Assembly: GCF_958450345.1 (NCBI RefSeq)
Contig: NC_088780.1
Location: 32,201,667 to 32,265,666, forward strand
Direction: 5' to 3'
Length of the DNA: 64,000 nucleotides
Source: Calliphora vicina
Lineage: Eukaryota; Arthropoda; Insecta; Diptera; Calliphoridae
A program made the translations under genes and the position numbers. Under the pieces are notes generated by a model. That model had not been told where the DNA came from. It did no database searches and saw nothing but the letters and a program-made list of their open reading frames with translations. How positions within the stretch are numbered: position 1 is the first letter of the stretch; each line of letters starts with the position of its first letter. Below, in pieces: positions 22,561 to 35,369 of the stretch.

Positions 22561-23689
22561 TAATGACTGATTTTTTCAACTGAAAAAGAAACATAATCTC
22601 CCCCTCCTTTTGAAAACTAAATATCTAACAAAACGTAAACAATTGTCACCAAATTTACATTCATAAATCAAAACTCTCTAACACACTAGATCCTACGAAA
22701 ACTCCCACATTAAAAAATAAATTTTCCTGCACTTCTTTCTGTTTTCCAACAAAAGTGTGCCAGACACAGGATAATAAATTCTTGTAAAACCACCATACAG
22801 AGACATAGAAAAATTAATGAAATATGTATATTTCAATTTGAATAGTCATTGTAAGAAAACCAGAAAATTTTTATGAATTTCTTAAGACTTCCTCTTAACA
22901 CAAAATAACTCCCATATACAATATTTCATAAATTTTGGCGCATTCTTGCATGATCAGGGCGTCAACGTTTCTACCCAGTCATCAGTTCTTGTGTGTTTAT
23001 GAATTGGTGGCATTGTCTGGTGGCAACCACACGTCATACATCATCATGATGATCATTATAAACATATGCAGCTTCTAAAAGTGATCGATCATAAGGATAA
23101 TTTCTGTACTCGACCTTATGAGAATTTCATAATTTTATAACAATATTCGTATAGATTTCTTTATTAAAGAATAAATATTCTTTGCAATACATTTTTTTTG
23201 AGGGAGTTACTTTAAAAGTAAATATAAAAAACAAATGTTTGTTTCTTTAAAATTTAGATAAAAGACCTTGGAAACAGTGATCAAGCCAGCCAGCCAGTCA
23301 GCCTGCCATGATGATCCTTATAAATGAAAATTTGTTTTGCTGGTTGCCCGCACTTTAGAAATTTTATTTCTTTTTGTTGCATGAATTGTTTAAAATGATT
23401 AGCTAATGATTGAGCATTTTTAATTGTATTATTTCTTTTTCTTTTTTGCTTTTTTTTTTTTTTAAAGATTATAGGTGTTATCATAAATCATTTTTATTTT
23501 AGGGAATTTATTTTTAACTGTTGACATTTGTTATCCGTTATGCCATCACATGCCTGTCAGTTTTTTAAGGATTTTTCTATCAAAATATTAAGAATTTAAA
23601 GTTTATTTATAAATGAAACATTTTGAAATATTTTTATATTAGTTTCATCATTAATGATTAGTTTTGTATGTTAGAAATTAACTTTTCTC
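22561..23689. other. AT-rich intergenic, no gene seen
   Basis: No coding frame with a recognisable domain. A CAGCCAGCCAGTCAGCC run occurs near 23285. Confidence 0.5.
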
Positions 23690-24460
23690 AATATACCTAA
23701 CACTAAAAAGATGGGTGGTATATTGATGTTGTCATTCCGTTTGTAACACATCGAAATATTGGTATATTCTGGGTCCTGATAAAATTCTAAGACAATCTAG
23801 CTATGTCCGTCCATCTGTTGAATGTACGATAAGGTCACGCGGCAAGATCTTAGGGGGACGAAATTTTTCACAATTATTTTTGTTGATCAGAAATGTTTGG
23901 TATTCAAACTGGTCAAAATCGGTGAAGTATAACCAGAGTTTTCAACTAAAATGCCAGATAACTTAAAAAATGTTTATATTTTTTTGTAAATATTTTGCTA
24001 TTTTATCTAAATATCGAATTATTTAGTTCTAGCAACAGAAAGTCAGTTGATAAAGAAGAATTTCGGTTGAAGCAACCAAACTTTTTTTTCCCCTTCTAGT
24101 CACAACTGTAAAATTCGAACAGAATTTTGCAGAATCATTCGATTGGCAACAAATTCGGTTGGTATTACGAATGTGTTTTCTTTTCTTATATATATCGTTG
24201 TACAGAATTTTATGAAGATCGACCCATAATTAATCACAACGGTAAGGTGGGCCTTATATGGATACTATTGTAAATTCTAGATCGATCATCTCAGAAACTT
24301 ATAATCTGATTCTAGTATCTCAATTGGAAAGGAGATATTTATGAATGATGAAAGATTTATGGATGCAAAATTGATTTTCGACAGAGGGACTTATATGGGA
24401 ACTACATCAATTATTAAGCGATCCTCACATAATTTTGTATTATTTAAAACATAATTATAC
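23690..24460 (+). repeat. Dispersed repeat (family C)
   Basis: Contains GTCATTCCGTTTGTAACACA, TATATTCTGGGTCC and GTCCGTCCATCTGTTG, a block order common in dispersed non-coding repeats of fly genomes and related in style to families A and B. Boundaries are uncertain. Confidence 0.5.
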
Positions 24461-24534
24461 ATTTACTAAATCAGGCGCGGATCCAGGGAGGGGCAAACGG
24501 GAAATTTCCCCCCAAAACCGAAAAGTTTAAATAT

Positions 24535-24990
24535 AAACAAGTTAGAGACCTATATTCGGATGTGCCGAATCTTATACACACACCCTTCACCAAATTATAC
24601 AAATTTTAAATATTTTTAGGTGAACAAAATTAATTTTTTTTTTCAAAATTGTTTTTGAAAATTTTAGAAAAAAAATTTTTTCCAAAAGTTTTTTTTCGAT
24701 GTTTTTATTTAATTTTAAAATTTTTTATAGCCCTATATACATCGTTGCAATGGACTTTGAAATATCTATCATTAGATATTCATATTGTCTATATTAATGA
24801 CTTAGTAATCCAGATCTAGATCAAAAATAGGCCAAAAATCGAGGTTGTCCAGATTTTTTCTTTATATATCAGCCATTTGTGGGCCGATTTTTTCGATTTT
24901 AAATTGCGACTGAGCCGGAAGAATTCTCGATATATTGATGTATCTATCATGTTTGTAAGTTATATGAGGGTACGGAAAGTGGATTTTAAC
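24535..24990 (-). repeat. Interspersed repeat family B, truncated
   Basis: Starts AAACAAGTTAGAGACCTATA, then TCGGATGTGCCGAATCTTAT and CCCTTCACCAAATTATAC. It is the reverse-complement version of the right end of 26630-27195 and parallels 56655-57235. The GTCCGTCTGTCTG end is missing. Confidence 0.7.
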
Positions 24991-24999
24991 ATCGACTGA

Positions 25000-25775
25000 G
25001 ACTATTAATATTGGTTACTACATGAGAATAAATAAATACTTAATAAGTACTCTTCCCTTCTTGCTCGAGAGTTTTTATGAAGGAAGCCACTTTCGGCTGG
25101 TGCAACAGTCTTTAGCCGAGTGAGATTCGAGTTGTTCCAAAGCGTAGATACAATTGTCGTGGGCACAAACTCAAATTTAGTTAACATTTTTTGTATATTT
25201 CTCTTTAGGAAGAACCCTCACTAGTCCCGTGACTTGTTTCAAAATATTGACATTTTAGCAAAGAATTTTAAAAAATTTAATTCAAAACATAACAAGTTCG
25301 TTTTTTTTTAGTTCTGTGACCTGACATAGAGTGTCTAAAAATTGACTTAATTTCGTCTCAATAAATTAGAATAAATATCAAAAAGTTCATGTTAATCGGA
25401 TCACGTTGTTTAAAAAGAAAACATGCATACCTATGGGCTTTCATATGACTTTTATATAAAGGATCCACCTTTTCAAACAGACATAATTTTACAGGACTTT
25501 TAAAAGGATGGTGTTTGGAATATATAATGATGAATGATCCTAGAAATTTTACAACACAAAAGGATCCTTGATTCGCTGTTTCGCTTTGAAGTAGTCTTGT
25601 ACTGTTGGACAACAATTGGTTCAGGGCGATCAATATAATTTTTTTTAATAGACTTTCCATGTTTCAGATGTAAATCTTAACGAAAATATAGAGCTGATGT
25701 TCTGTATCAACATTTTCAGAAATCGCCTTGTCTGAGAAGGTTGATTTGGGGCAGAAATAGGTGTGAAATTCCACA
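25000..25775. other. Intergenic, nothing recognised
   Basis: No domain, paired repeat ends or RNA motif identified. Confidence 0.4.
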
Positions 25776-26310
25776 AAAAGTATGCGACAATTTTCTTTGT
25801 TGATCATTGACACTTTGGGTCATTTACATTCCCAACTTTCGGTGGAGGCTTATTTTCAGGTTGCCCTTTCTGGTGTTTACATGACATCTAAATGTGTTCA
25901 TGAATGCAGTGTGTTACTTAATAGAATGTTGAATCATTCTAATCTGGAGATATATTCTGGGTGCCGGATCAAGCTGACATTCCTGAAAGTAACGTTGCCA
26001 ATGAACTAGTTAAAATTGAGGGCGAGTAAAACGATTGGTTTGTTTGTCTTCTTCGTGCGAAATGACTACCGTAATGAAAGTCCCTTCTTTAAGGGGTCTT
26101 TTACTGGATCGGCTATTGGTTCTGGTAGATTTGTTGATCTGGCACTTTTGATGGATGTGAGTAGATTGAATCTGCATTTTAATGACTTATGTAGAAGTTG
26201 TTATAACAAGGAAGATTAGTCGGTGTATTGGCCTTCTCTCTTGGGCCCAAGCACCTCGATGAACAGTCCGTTTCTACACTACCTAATGGTTCCACTGGCT
26301 TCATAACCTA
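25776..26310 (+). pseudogene. Non-LTR retrotransposon RNase H relic
   Basis: The plus strand encodes SKCVHECSVLLNRMLNHSNL (about 25885-25945). In another frame WVPDQADIPESNVANELVKI follows (about 25958-26020), a decayed WVPGHxDIxGNxxANEL RNase H signature in which the GH pair has become DQ. Frameshifts separate the parts. The 3' side ends with CATAACCTAACATAAAAGGC, like the CCTAACCT end of the copy at 14222-14931. Confidence 0.65.
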
Positions 26311-26629
26311 ACATAAAAGGCCAACAAATATATATGTATGCTCGGACTTTGGGTGGCCAAAAAAAAGGTTGTGGATGTTCTCACCAAAAATAAAAGTTTA
26401 ACTCATTCAAAGATACCGTTTCTCAAAACTTTTGCTCTGGAGTCGGTATATGATAAACAGGAAGAAATGTAATTTTTAATGCTTTTATGATTTTTTCATA
26501 TTCCTTTCAATTTCTGGAATTATTGTGTAAGTCCACAATTACTCGAACTATTGTTATTTCTCGCAAAAATGTTTAGCTTTTTTTTTCTCACCTTCGTGAG
26601 AAGTTTATATATAAGTTTGTAATTCCGTT

Positions 26630-27195
26630 TGTAATTTCTACATTTTTCATTTCCGACCCTATAAAGTATATATATTCTGGATCCTTATACATAGCGGAGT
26701 CGATTAAGCCATGTCCGTCTGTCTGTTTGTTGAAACTTTCCGAAGCCCCCAAATAACTTACATACACGATTCATACATCAATATCTCCGGAATTCTTCCG
26801 GCTCGGCTGCTATTTAAAATCGAAAAAATCGGTCTACAAATGGCTGAGATATAAGGAAAAAACCAGGACAACCTCGATTTTTGACCTATTTTTTGAGCTA
26901 TGTATATCTGGATTACTAAGTCATTAATATAGACAAAATGGATATCTAATGATAGATATTTAAAAGACCTTTAAAATTAACCCGATTTTATATCACCAAA
27001 AGTTTTTTTTCGATAAATATTAAAAAAAATTTAAACAAAATTCGAAAATTTTTTTCCTAAAAAATTAAAAAAACAACTTTGGAAAAAAGAAATTTTGTTT
27101 ACCTAAAAACATTTAAAATTTTTATTTTGAAGTATAATTTGGTGAAGGGTATATAAGATTCTTCACAGCAGAATATAGCTCTCTTACTTGTTTTT
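26630..27195 (+). repeat. Interspersed repeat family B
   Basis: Left part has CCGACCCTATAAAGTATATA, GCGGAGTCGATTAAGCCATG and TCCGTCTGTCTGTTTG. The right part has AAATTATACTTCAAAAT-like AT-rich DNA, GGTGAAGGGTATATAAGATT and TATAGCTCTCTTACTTG. The copies at 24535-24990 and 56655-57235 are in the opposite orientation. Confidence 0.75.
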
Positions 27196-29716
27196 ACTTA
27201 GTTTAAATTAATACGTTTTAAAAATCATATAAATTCACCGAAACGAGTTTTTCAGTTTATCGAAACTCAACCAGTTGGAATTTTATTTGAATTTTTAGAA
27301 GCCTATTTGGTCAACGATCTGATGTTAGCTGATATACTTACTTATGTATATCCTATTGCTATGTCCCTTATTAGACCACGATGTAGTCCGACTGTAGATC
27401 AAATGTAATATCATTAGTTAGACGATAGCCATCACAACTGCTTGACCAAACTAAACCTCTGTGTTGCTTGGATCATTAATCAAAGGCGGCTTACAAAAAA
27501 GTATTTGGGAAAATATAGTTTGTTAATATATATTTGGCTAGGAGCAGCTTTAATTAAAAAATTAAAATATAATTTTTAGCTCTCGTTTTATCTAAAGATC
27601 TAAAAATTATAAATATTTGGTTAACAATCTACTGATCTTTAAATACAAATTGCCATATCTCTGCAAATAATTTTGAAACCCCTAATTATCTTATTAAAAA
27701 ACTAGATTTTTTTTTGTTGAAATATTTTATCTAACTTCAAAAAATCTCTGCTCTTTTAACCACAATCTTAAAATTTACTTTAAAAATTATAACAATATCT
27801 TATATTTGTTGCTTTTTTTGGCATGCTGCAGGGCACAAGACAAAGATCAAGATTCGTAGATGAAAAAGGTCACAGAAAGTGAGACAGAGTGGCTGTGTGT
27901 GTGTAATTGAGTAAGTAAATAAATTTTCTTATTTTGATGATCTAACCTTAAAGATCACCACGAACTAGTACCCTGATCTTAACCTTTTTGACTCCTTTTT
28001 CACTCTCCCTTATAGACATTTGGCAGACGTTTAAACATCAACAAGATGTTTATAATTTGAATTTCCTTCTTGCTTCTTTCTTCCTTTCTAATATTTTATG
28101 AGTGACCCCTAATGTTTGAATAGAAAACAAAAGAAAAACTAAACATTTGTCTGGAGAAAAACTCTCTATTGTTTGTAGTTGCTGTTATGTATAGCTTATC
28201 TCAGCTTGTGGATTGTCGATCTGTGGAGAGCCAACAATAGCAACAAGATCTTTTGTTTTTAGTTGTTTTTTTTGAAAAATTTTAATAAAAACTGGCCAAT
28301 TTTTTAAAACACACTTTAAAATCCAATAGAGTTTTTTTTCTTAAAATACAAAATTTGGTTGATGTTTTTTCTGTAAACTCATTTGGAAAGGTGTAATTTT
28401 CTTTGTTGTATATTTTTGGCTAAAAGAGCATTAATGGTTTCTACTTTTAGTTTTAGCACTTTTTGTTTTTCTTTCTTTAATTTTTACTTGTTAACATTTC
28501 ATATTTATTTATTTATTTTTGCACCTTTATTAATTTTCTTATGAATATTTTTATTGTCCTGTTTAGGCCACCCTCATGGATCATTTGTGTTTAGGTTTTT
28601 TGTAACATTTTTTTATTTAATTTGTTTTCCCAAACAATAGGAAACGGAAATGAGTTAATCGATTTATTTGAATTGTAAAATTGCAAAACAATTCAATTGC
28701 AAACATTTCAATTTGTAACTAAAATCTTCTTTTTTTAGGAAATTAGTTGGCAAAAAAGTGTGCAAGAATAATACTATTAAAGGAATGGTTTGTTAAGTGT
28801 TAAAATAATTTCGCAGTTGTCATTTAAATGAGTTTAAATGTTACAGATCACTTTAATGAAGATTCTCTACATTATTGATAATTGTTGGAATGTATTATTT
28901 CATCGTTTAGAAAGCCAAACGCAGGATCAACAAATTGAGAATTGAGAAAATTAAAACTCACGAACTTTTTTCTTAGTTTTTTTTATAAAACTTTTACAAA
29001 TTTTCTTCTGATCTGCCAGATTTCTCTAATTAATTTTTTACACAAAGTTTGGGCTAATTTTGTAATGAAATCTGAGTAGATTTCCAAATTGTATTTCATT
29101 ATTAGCTGACGTTGTCTGCTGCCAGCAATTCTTGGCGACTTTCCCGAACTAGACACTTTTCCAATCAGTTAGGGTGAAAACTAGTTACATATGTAGTTTC
29201 GTGAATAGTTATTTTAACACGTGCGTGAACCTTTTTGATTACAATGAGACTGTATGATAGCTGGTCCAAAGTAGTCAATACAATGTATTCATATACCGGT
29301 TATATAGAGACAGTTATCTTACTAGCTACCTAACTGATACTTGATCAGCTACATAACTAGTTATTTTAACATATAAGGGTGCTAATTAACCTCAAATAGT
29401 CAGTTAAAAAGTGAGCTCATAGACAGTGCAAAATTACTGATGACTTGTTAACAAACCTTCCACCAACAACTCTCCAAAATATTATATCTGCTCTGTAAAA
29501 TAACTACTACCTAAAGTGAAGTACAAAATAAACGTTTAAATCGACTATACTATATATTACTTATATACACTTAAGTGACAAGTGTCTTCATGCTAGATTA
29601 CATGGGATGTATAAAGTAACTAATTGACTTATCTCTGCACAACAAAGATCACACAAAGAGCTGTCGTTGTTTGCGGAGTGTAGAATGTTCTCCATTTGAA
29701 AGACTGATCTCAGATA
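27196..29716. other. AT-rich intergenic, no gene seen
   Basis: 2.5 kb without a recognisable coding frame, RNA gene or transposon end. It contains T-rich tracts and a GTGTGTGTGTAATTGAG stretch near 27895. Confidence 0.5.
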
Positions 29717-29718
29717 TA

Positions 29719-31290
29719 CAGTGGTTGACAAAACAATGGAAACTTTCCCAAATATTTCATTAGTGGCCTAAAATCTGAAATAATTTTTAAAAAAATTTTA
29801 AAATTTTTGTAGTATTTTATTTGTATACTTTTATTAACTTAATTTAACAAAAAACAAAGGACATAATTAATTAAATTCTAAAAATGAGAAAACAAAATTA
29901 AAAGATTTCTTTATTACGGCATTGACAAAACAATGGAAACTTAGGTATTATTTTAATAAATATGGTCTAAACTTTGAAATAACTCAATATTTTGTTGGGT
30001 ATCCCTTATTTTTTATAACTGCTACACATCGACGATGCATTGAACCAATCTAAGACTCAATGGTCTCCTTTGAAATATTTTACCATTCCCTTATAACCGT
30101 CTCCAATAAATATTCCTTCCTGGTGTAATTTTGGGTCCTTATTTTACGATATACAATTTCCCATAGATTTTCTATGGGATTGAGATCTGTCGATTGGGCA
30201 GGCCACTTCAAAACACGTGCCTCGTTGGATTGTAACCACTCTGTTACAACCCTAGAGATGTGTTTCGAGTCGTTGTCGTGTTGGAATCTCCAAACTAGGG
30301 ACATATTTTCCTCAGCTTATAGATACATAACATGCCCTGAAAAACATCCCCATACCATAATATTGCCACCGTCAAACTCTACAGTCTTATTTGTGTACTT
30401 TGGATCTAATATTTTTCCCTTTGGTCGTCTTACAAATGTTCTCCCATCACTATCTCTTAAATTGTATTTGGATTTGTCGGAAAAGAGGACAGTATTCCAT
30501 TTCTGTATCGACCAGTTTAAATGATCCCTGACAAATTGTAGACGAGCAGAAGGGTTCTTTTTAGAAATGAGTGGTTTTTTCACAGGACGATAGCAACCAA
30601 GACCAGCCTCATTTGCCCTGCGACTAACTGTTCGGGTACTTATTTCTAATTTTAGGCTATTAACAACCTCTCGAGGAGTTATTTTTGGGAATTTCTCGAA
30701 CTCTCTCGCTATTAAATTATCTTGTCTAGGATTAGTCTTACGAGGTCTTCCACCTAAATGTTGAGTTTTTACAGAACCGGTCTCACGAAATTTCTTTATA
30801 ATTTTTGAAACTGCTGAATTATTTATTAAATATTTGTCACAGATATTTTTTTGTTTTAAACCAGCTTTAAAATCGTTAATTATTTTATTTTTTAAGTCTT
30901 CACAAATCTTAACTTTAGCCATTTTCGTTAACTTTGAAAAAAAGCAATTATGCGAAAAACTTAGAAAAAGAAATTGTGAAAAATTACCAGAATTTAAAAA
31001 TAAAATAACTGTAAACAGGATGCTTTTTACATCGTTCTTTTAAATATTATTTCTTTCTTGCAGAAGTTTAAAAGTTTCCATAGTTTTGTCAGTAGCGAAA
31101 TAGTGAATATTTGTAATTTTGTTCCCTTTTTCAGAATATAATTAATTATGTTGTTTGTTTTTCAGTTAATTTATATAAATAAAAATATACAAGTAAAATA
31201 CAAAAAAAAAATTTATTTTAAAAAAATATTTGAAATTTTGGGCTACATATGGAATATTTGGAAAAGTTTCCATTGTTTTGTCAACCACTG
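29719..31290 (-). mobile_element. Complete Tc1-family transposon, 1572 bp, inactivated
   Basis: Both ends read inward CAGTGGTTGACAAAACAATG and are flanked by TA at 29717-29718 and 31291-31292, the Tc1/mariner target duplication. Inverted repeats extend about 220 bp. Each carries a second, internal copy of the end motif (TTGACAAAACAATGGAAACT at 29922-29941; TGACAAAACTATGGAAAC read leftward from 31091), giving an IR/DR layout as in Minos, S or Sleeping Beauty-like elements. The transposase relic on the minus strand occupies 29984-30922. Confidence 0.92.
29984..30922 (-). pseudogene. Tc1-family DD34E transposase, with stops and a deletion
   Basis: The start is ATG at 30922. N-terminal helix-turn-helix region includes NNSAVSKIIKKFRETGSV (residues 34-51), then the AT-hook-like GRPRK (58-62) and a second HTH. 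The first catalytic Asp is in LFSDKSKYNL (residue 149), the second in QHDNDSKH, and the Glu is in STDLNPIENLWEIV. Spacing between second Asp and Glu is 34 residues (DD34E). In-frame stops are at 30319-30317, 30082-30080 and 30052-30050, and the natural stop is TGA at 29986-29984. The stretch between GCFSG and the second Asp is about 20-25 residues shorter than usual in the family, an in-frame deletion. Total 312 codons against roughly 340 in intact relatives. Confidence 0.92.
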
Positions 31291-31489
31291 TATTTCTGGT
31301 ATCTGACCAAAAAATCTAATTTAAACATGGAAGTAATTTAATTTAAGAGCAAATAGAGGCTGTTGATAATTGCCTCTTTTAACACAGTTATCGTCTGATG
31401 TCAGCAAAATTCAAATCTATAAAAAGTGAAGCGGCAACAGTCGAGTATAAGATAAATATTAAGGATGACGTTTTGAAAATATTCAAAAT

Positions 31490-31740
31490 GTTGAGCTAGA
31501 AGAAGTGAGAAATTTCTGTTTTATTGGCAATATACTAACGAAAACAAAGAATAAACTATCATTAGACATGTTACGACCAGCTCTCAACTTTACTGTCATT
31601 TCGAAGGGGCTAAGATTAGCATATTTGATTTCTGTGTAAAGTCAGTTCTCGTTTATGCCTCGGAATCTATGAATACGATGTGACTTTATACAGAAATTTA
31701 TTAGACGTCTAGAAGGATGCTAAACTTATTTTGACCGAGC
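31490..31740 (+). pseudogene. Non-LTR reverse transcriptase fragment, duplicated copy 1
   Basis: The plus strand encodes VRNFCFIGNILT (about 31505), IFDFCVKSVLVYASESMNTM and TSRRMLNLF (about 31625-31725). This matches the pattern VxxFxYLGSxIT, then NVKSVLLYGxETW and INRCLRxIL of the RT-distal part of endonuclease/RT retroelements. Stops interrupt it. About 220 bp is repeated in direct orientation at 35370-35590. Confidence 0.6.
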
Positions 31741-31746
31741 ATTATT

Positions 31747-32031
31747 TCAAACTAGAGATTGGAATATCCTAAAGATTCGATAACAAATCAACCCGATGCT
31801 TGAATCCATATTTCTAATATCCACCCTCGATATATCCTTGAGATCGTACAAAGCGACCTTACGAGAGAACAGAGTAAATACAAAGAAGTTGTTCTCGCGG
31901 CGTCTCGTCCACATCATGACAACTTCTACAGAAGTCATTATGAAGTCACGTATGACAGACGTAAATTCGGCATATACATAACACAGGGCAACAAAATCAA
32001 AAAATTTTAATGGCTTTTTAAACCCGTACAC
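31747..32031 (-). pseudogene. Non-LTR ORF2 C-terminal fragment
   Basis: On the minus strand a frame reads CHDVDETPREQLLC near 31925-31880, which resembles the Cys/His tail (CxxxxETxxHLLC) of non-LTR ORF2 proteins. A related piece in plus orientation is at 35600-35880 (CHDEDEEESGEHLLCLCAVL). It is frameshifted and short, so family assignment is weak. Confidence 0.45.
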
Positions 32032-32235
32032 AATTTTGATGTATTGTGGTTCCAGTAGTACAAATATGACCCAAATTTTAAATTCTATGGAGAAGTATTT
32101 TTTTTAATTTTTTTTTTCTAAAATTACGAATTTTTGTAGATGTTTCTCCACATAATTTCTGATAACACAAAAAGGGTTAGTCCGATATTACTGAAATAGA
32201 CTTGATACAGTTCAAATTTACATAACCTTTAATCT

Positions 32236-32870
32236 GTTTATATATTGCGTTTTAATCGGCTCAGTAGTTTCGGAGTTATAATAACAAATTGAAGCAAAAA
32301 ATATTTTTTTTACGTGAAAATAGCAATTTTTTTTGTTTTGAAAAAATCATGAAAAATCGAAAACGTCAGAAATTGTTCAGGTTTATTACTTTATCACAAA
32401 CCCACATATAATGGCAACAAAATGAAATATCGATCATAAAAATCGATTGATTTTTTTCGAATGTATTCACAATTAAGTGAATTCGCTCATTTTCACAAAA
32501 TTTTAATTTTTTGTTTGATATACATAAAATTGAGTAGTTAATAATCTTCATTCGATTGATTGAATTTTGAAATTATTTTCCCCATGGTATGTACAAATCT
32601 TTACATATATATTGCGTTTTAATCGGCTGAGTAGTTTCGGAGTTATAATAATAAATTGAAACAAAACATATATTTTTTATGTGAAAATAGCAAATTTTTT
32701 TGTTTTAAAAAATCATGAAAAATCGAAAACGTCAGAAATTGTTCAGGTTTATTACTTTATCACAAACCTACATATAATAGCAATAAAATAGATATATCGA
32801 TCGTAAAAATCGATTGATTATTTTCGAATTTATTCACAATTATGTGAATTCACTCATTTTCAGAAAATTT
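32236..32870 (+). repeat. Tandem duplication, period about 367 bp
   Basis: A block of about 270 bp starting GCGTTTTAATCGGCT at 32247 recurs at 32614. Shared segments include AGTAGTTTCGGAGTTATAAT, AATCGAAAACGTCAGAAATT, GTTCAGGTTTATTACTTTAT and AAAATCGATTGATT. The copies differ by scattered substitutions. No coding frame. Confidence 0.85.
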
Positions 32871-33945
32871 CATGTGCGTACAAGCGTGTTCTTTGAGTGT
32901 AAATTTTACATGTGTTATTGTAAAAAATTTAATATCGTACGTGACAGATTTTTCTCTTATAATAAAACAATATATATTCTGTAAATATATGTACACAAAA
33001 ACTAAACAAATTAATAGAAAATATACATTCGGTTTCAATAAACAATCAGAGTCAAATTCATTTCATACTATATGCTAATTGGGAGCTTAGTTTTAACCGC
33101 AATTTTAGACTAAAACATGTCAATTATATTAAAAAACTAAATATAGTCAGTTTAAACTATTATTTTTGCCAATAAAATGTTGTAATAACTTCTAAATACT
33201 TACACCTAGTAATATTTTAGTGTTTTCTCCTATTCAAATCATATTGAAAAAAAGTTTCAAGGGTTTTTGGGTTTTCGGTCGTGGTAGTCATTCTCGTGGA
33301 ATTGCCCTTATGTAACACTGATCTCAGATACATTTTCCTAATTTCCTTTTTTTTAAATAAAAATGCTTTATTTTTTTTTTCTTCAAATATTTGAAATATT
33401 TCGTTAATTTTTATTATTTATTCTTTTTAAAATTTATTTAAATAATTTTTCAAAGAGTAAATTTTTTATTTTCTGTTTTTTTTTTTTTTGTTCTATATAA
33501 AACATCTAAAATTTAAACTTAATTTAATAGTGTTGTGGTTGTTGTTGTTTTTTTGTTTTTCTCATTATTTAATTAATAAAAAAATCTACTTAAAACATTA
33601 AATATCTTATAAACTAATTGTTTTAAATAAAATTGATTTTGTTTGCTTCGAAAATATTTCCTCGAAATAGTTCAATTTTGATTTCTCTCGGTCTAGTAAA
33701 TCAAAATGTTTTATTTTGATTTTGTATATAAATTTTCGTTAGTATTTCTTTATTAAAATTAAATTTTGTACTTCATTTTTTTTTAGTTCGAAATTATTTA
33801 ATTAATTAATATTGTCGTGTGTTTTTTTTTTTATTTTTCTTCAAGTAAATATTTTATGTATATAAGTATAGTGCCATAAAAAATATATTTAAATGAAACA
33901 CATAAATATTAATACATATTATGTTTAATTTAATTTAATTTTGAA

Positions 33946-34072
33946 CTGGAAATTTCACATCCTTGAGGAGTTATGCTGCTGCTTCCATATAAAAACCTGA
34001 TGACATATAACTGTATGAGTAATACCGGTTTTTATATGATCGCTGAAGTTATTACTGATCTGAAATTTCCAG
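33946..34072. other. Imperfect 127-nt hairpin
   Basis: Two perfect 12-bp stems are nested: CTGGAAATTTCA (33946-33957) with 34061-34072, and CATATAAAAACC (33986-33997) with 34027-34038. A partly complementary internal region and a terminal loop of about 28 nt separate them. It may be a small MITE relic or a folded RNA. There is no known miRNA seed that I can identify. Confidence 0.5.
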
Positions 34073-35369
34073 CTGTGTTCTATTGCTGGACAAGTAACTA
34101 AATAAATACTTATTCCATTTATTTGTAACTTATTTTATAAACTTATGAAACAAAAGAATGTGCTTGTAATAAGTAGTAAATATGATCACTTAAATACTCC
34201 TAGCGTTCCTACTGAATTGGAAAATTCTCCTCTGTAATAAATTTTTATTTTCTTCACTGACTTTTTTTTTATAAATTTTGTTAAATGAAATGTTGGCTAA
34301 CGTTGTCCCCTAATAATATATCACTATCAATCAGTATTTAGTTCCGAAATAAACCAGATCATAACCATTCTAAATCTGTAACCAAACAAGATTGAGCGAT
34401 CGCATGTTGTCAATAAATATTTTCGTTCTACTGATATTACACCAGATCTAGGACTGTCATAAGATCTTTTAAATTGGGCAGCTGAAAAATTCACCAGCGA
34501 TAAGATATTTGAGTAGTATGATCACTTCGTATCAAGTCATTTATCGATTTTTACATTATTTTCTAGATAAATTCATGAAGTTCTAGTCTTAATTACTGTT
34601 ATATTTTTCGCCAGACGTATCAAATAATTGAGAATATTCTCTACTACTGCATTTCAACGCTACATAGGTCATGGCTCTAGTGTCTAGAGGAGTCTTGTTA
34701 ACAATGTTCTCTTTAAGGACAAATCCGCAGAATAGTTTAAAAGTTTTTGATATTTTTACTTTCAGTATTTTTCTTATTTTTTACGGTCTTAAGCTTATTT
34801 GGAGAACACACCAGAAAAACTGTTATATTATACAAAAAAGAAGGATATTCAAAGATATTTTGTTTCCCAATCCTCAATAAGTGCCGTTAGTGTCTGCTCT
34901 TGAATCATCCACATCCAGATGCTGTCTAGATTTATAGAATACAAATTATGCAACTGAATTTTATATCATTTATCCAGAAATCCTAAAGACTGATTCCCAA
35001 TGCTTCTTTCACAACGAGAACTTCTGTCCCTAAAAGAGTTGATCCTAATGAATTAAGTTACGTATCAGAATTCTAAGATCACATTATAAAGAGTAGAACA
35101 TTAGATCAGAAGGTTGGAAAATATTTCTAATGCAATATTATTATGGCAATCTGCCCTCTATATATTATTTATAGATACGAAAACAAACTTTCACCCCTTC
35201 TGGGATCCATTTATCAATGCCGAGCTGTTAATGGCAACTCACAGAGCAAAAGTTTTAACTTAATAACTGGCAACTGACAAAAAAGTCAAATTTTAACATT
35301 GATGTAGTAGAGCAAATTGAGGCATAAGCTGGTGATATTTGTCTCTTTTCACAATATTATCGCCATATG
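34073..35369. other. Intergenic, nothing recognised
   Basis: No domain or repeat end recognised in either strand. Confidence 0.4.

Noticed and set aside
24470..24540. GGCGCGGATCCAGGGAGGGGC string as a transposon end
   Set aside because: It looks like the end of a DNA element, but no partner end could be found in the window.
33946..34072. MicroRNA precursor
   Set aside because: The stem is interrupted by a large asymmetric internal loop and no known mature miRNA sequence is recognised.
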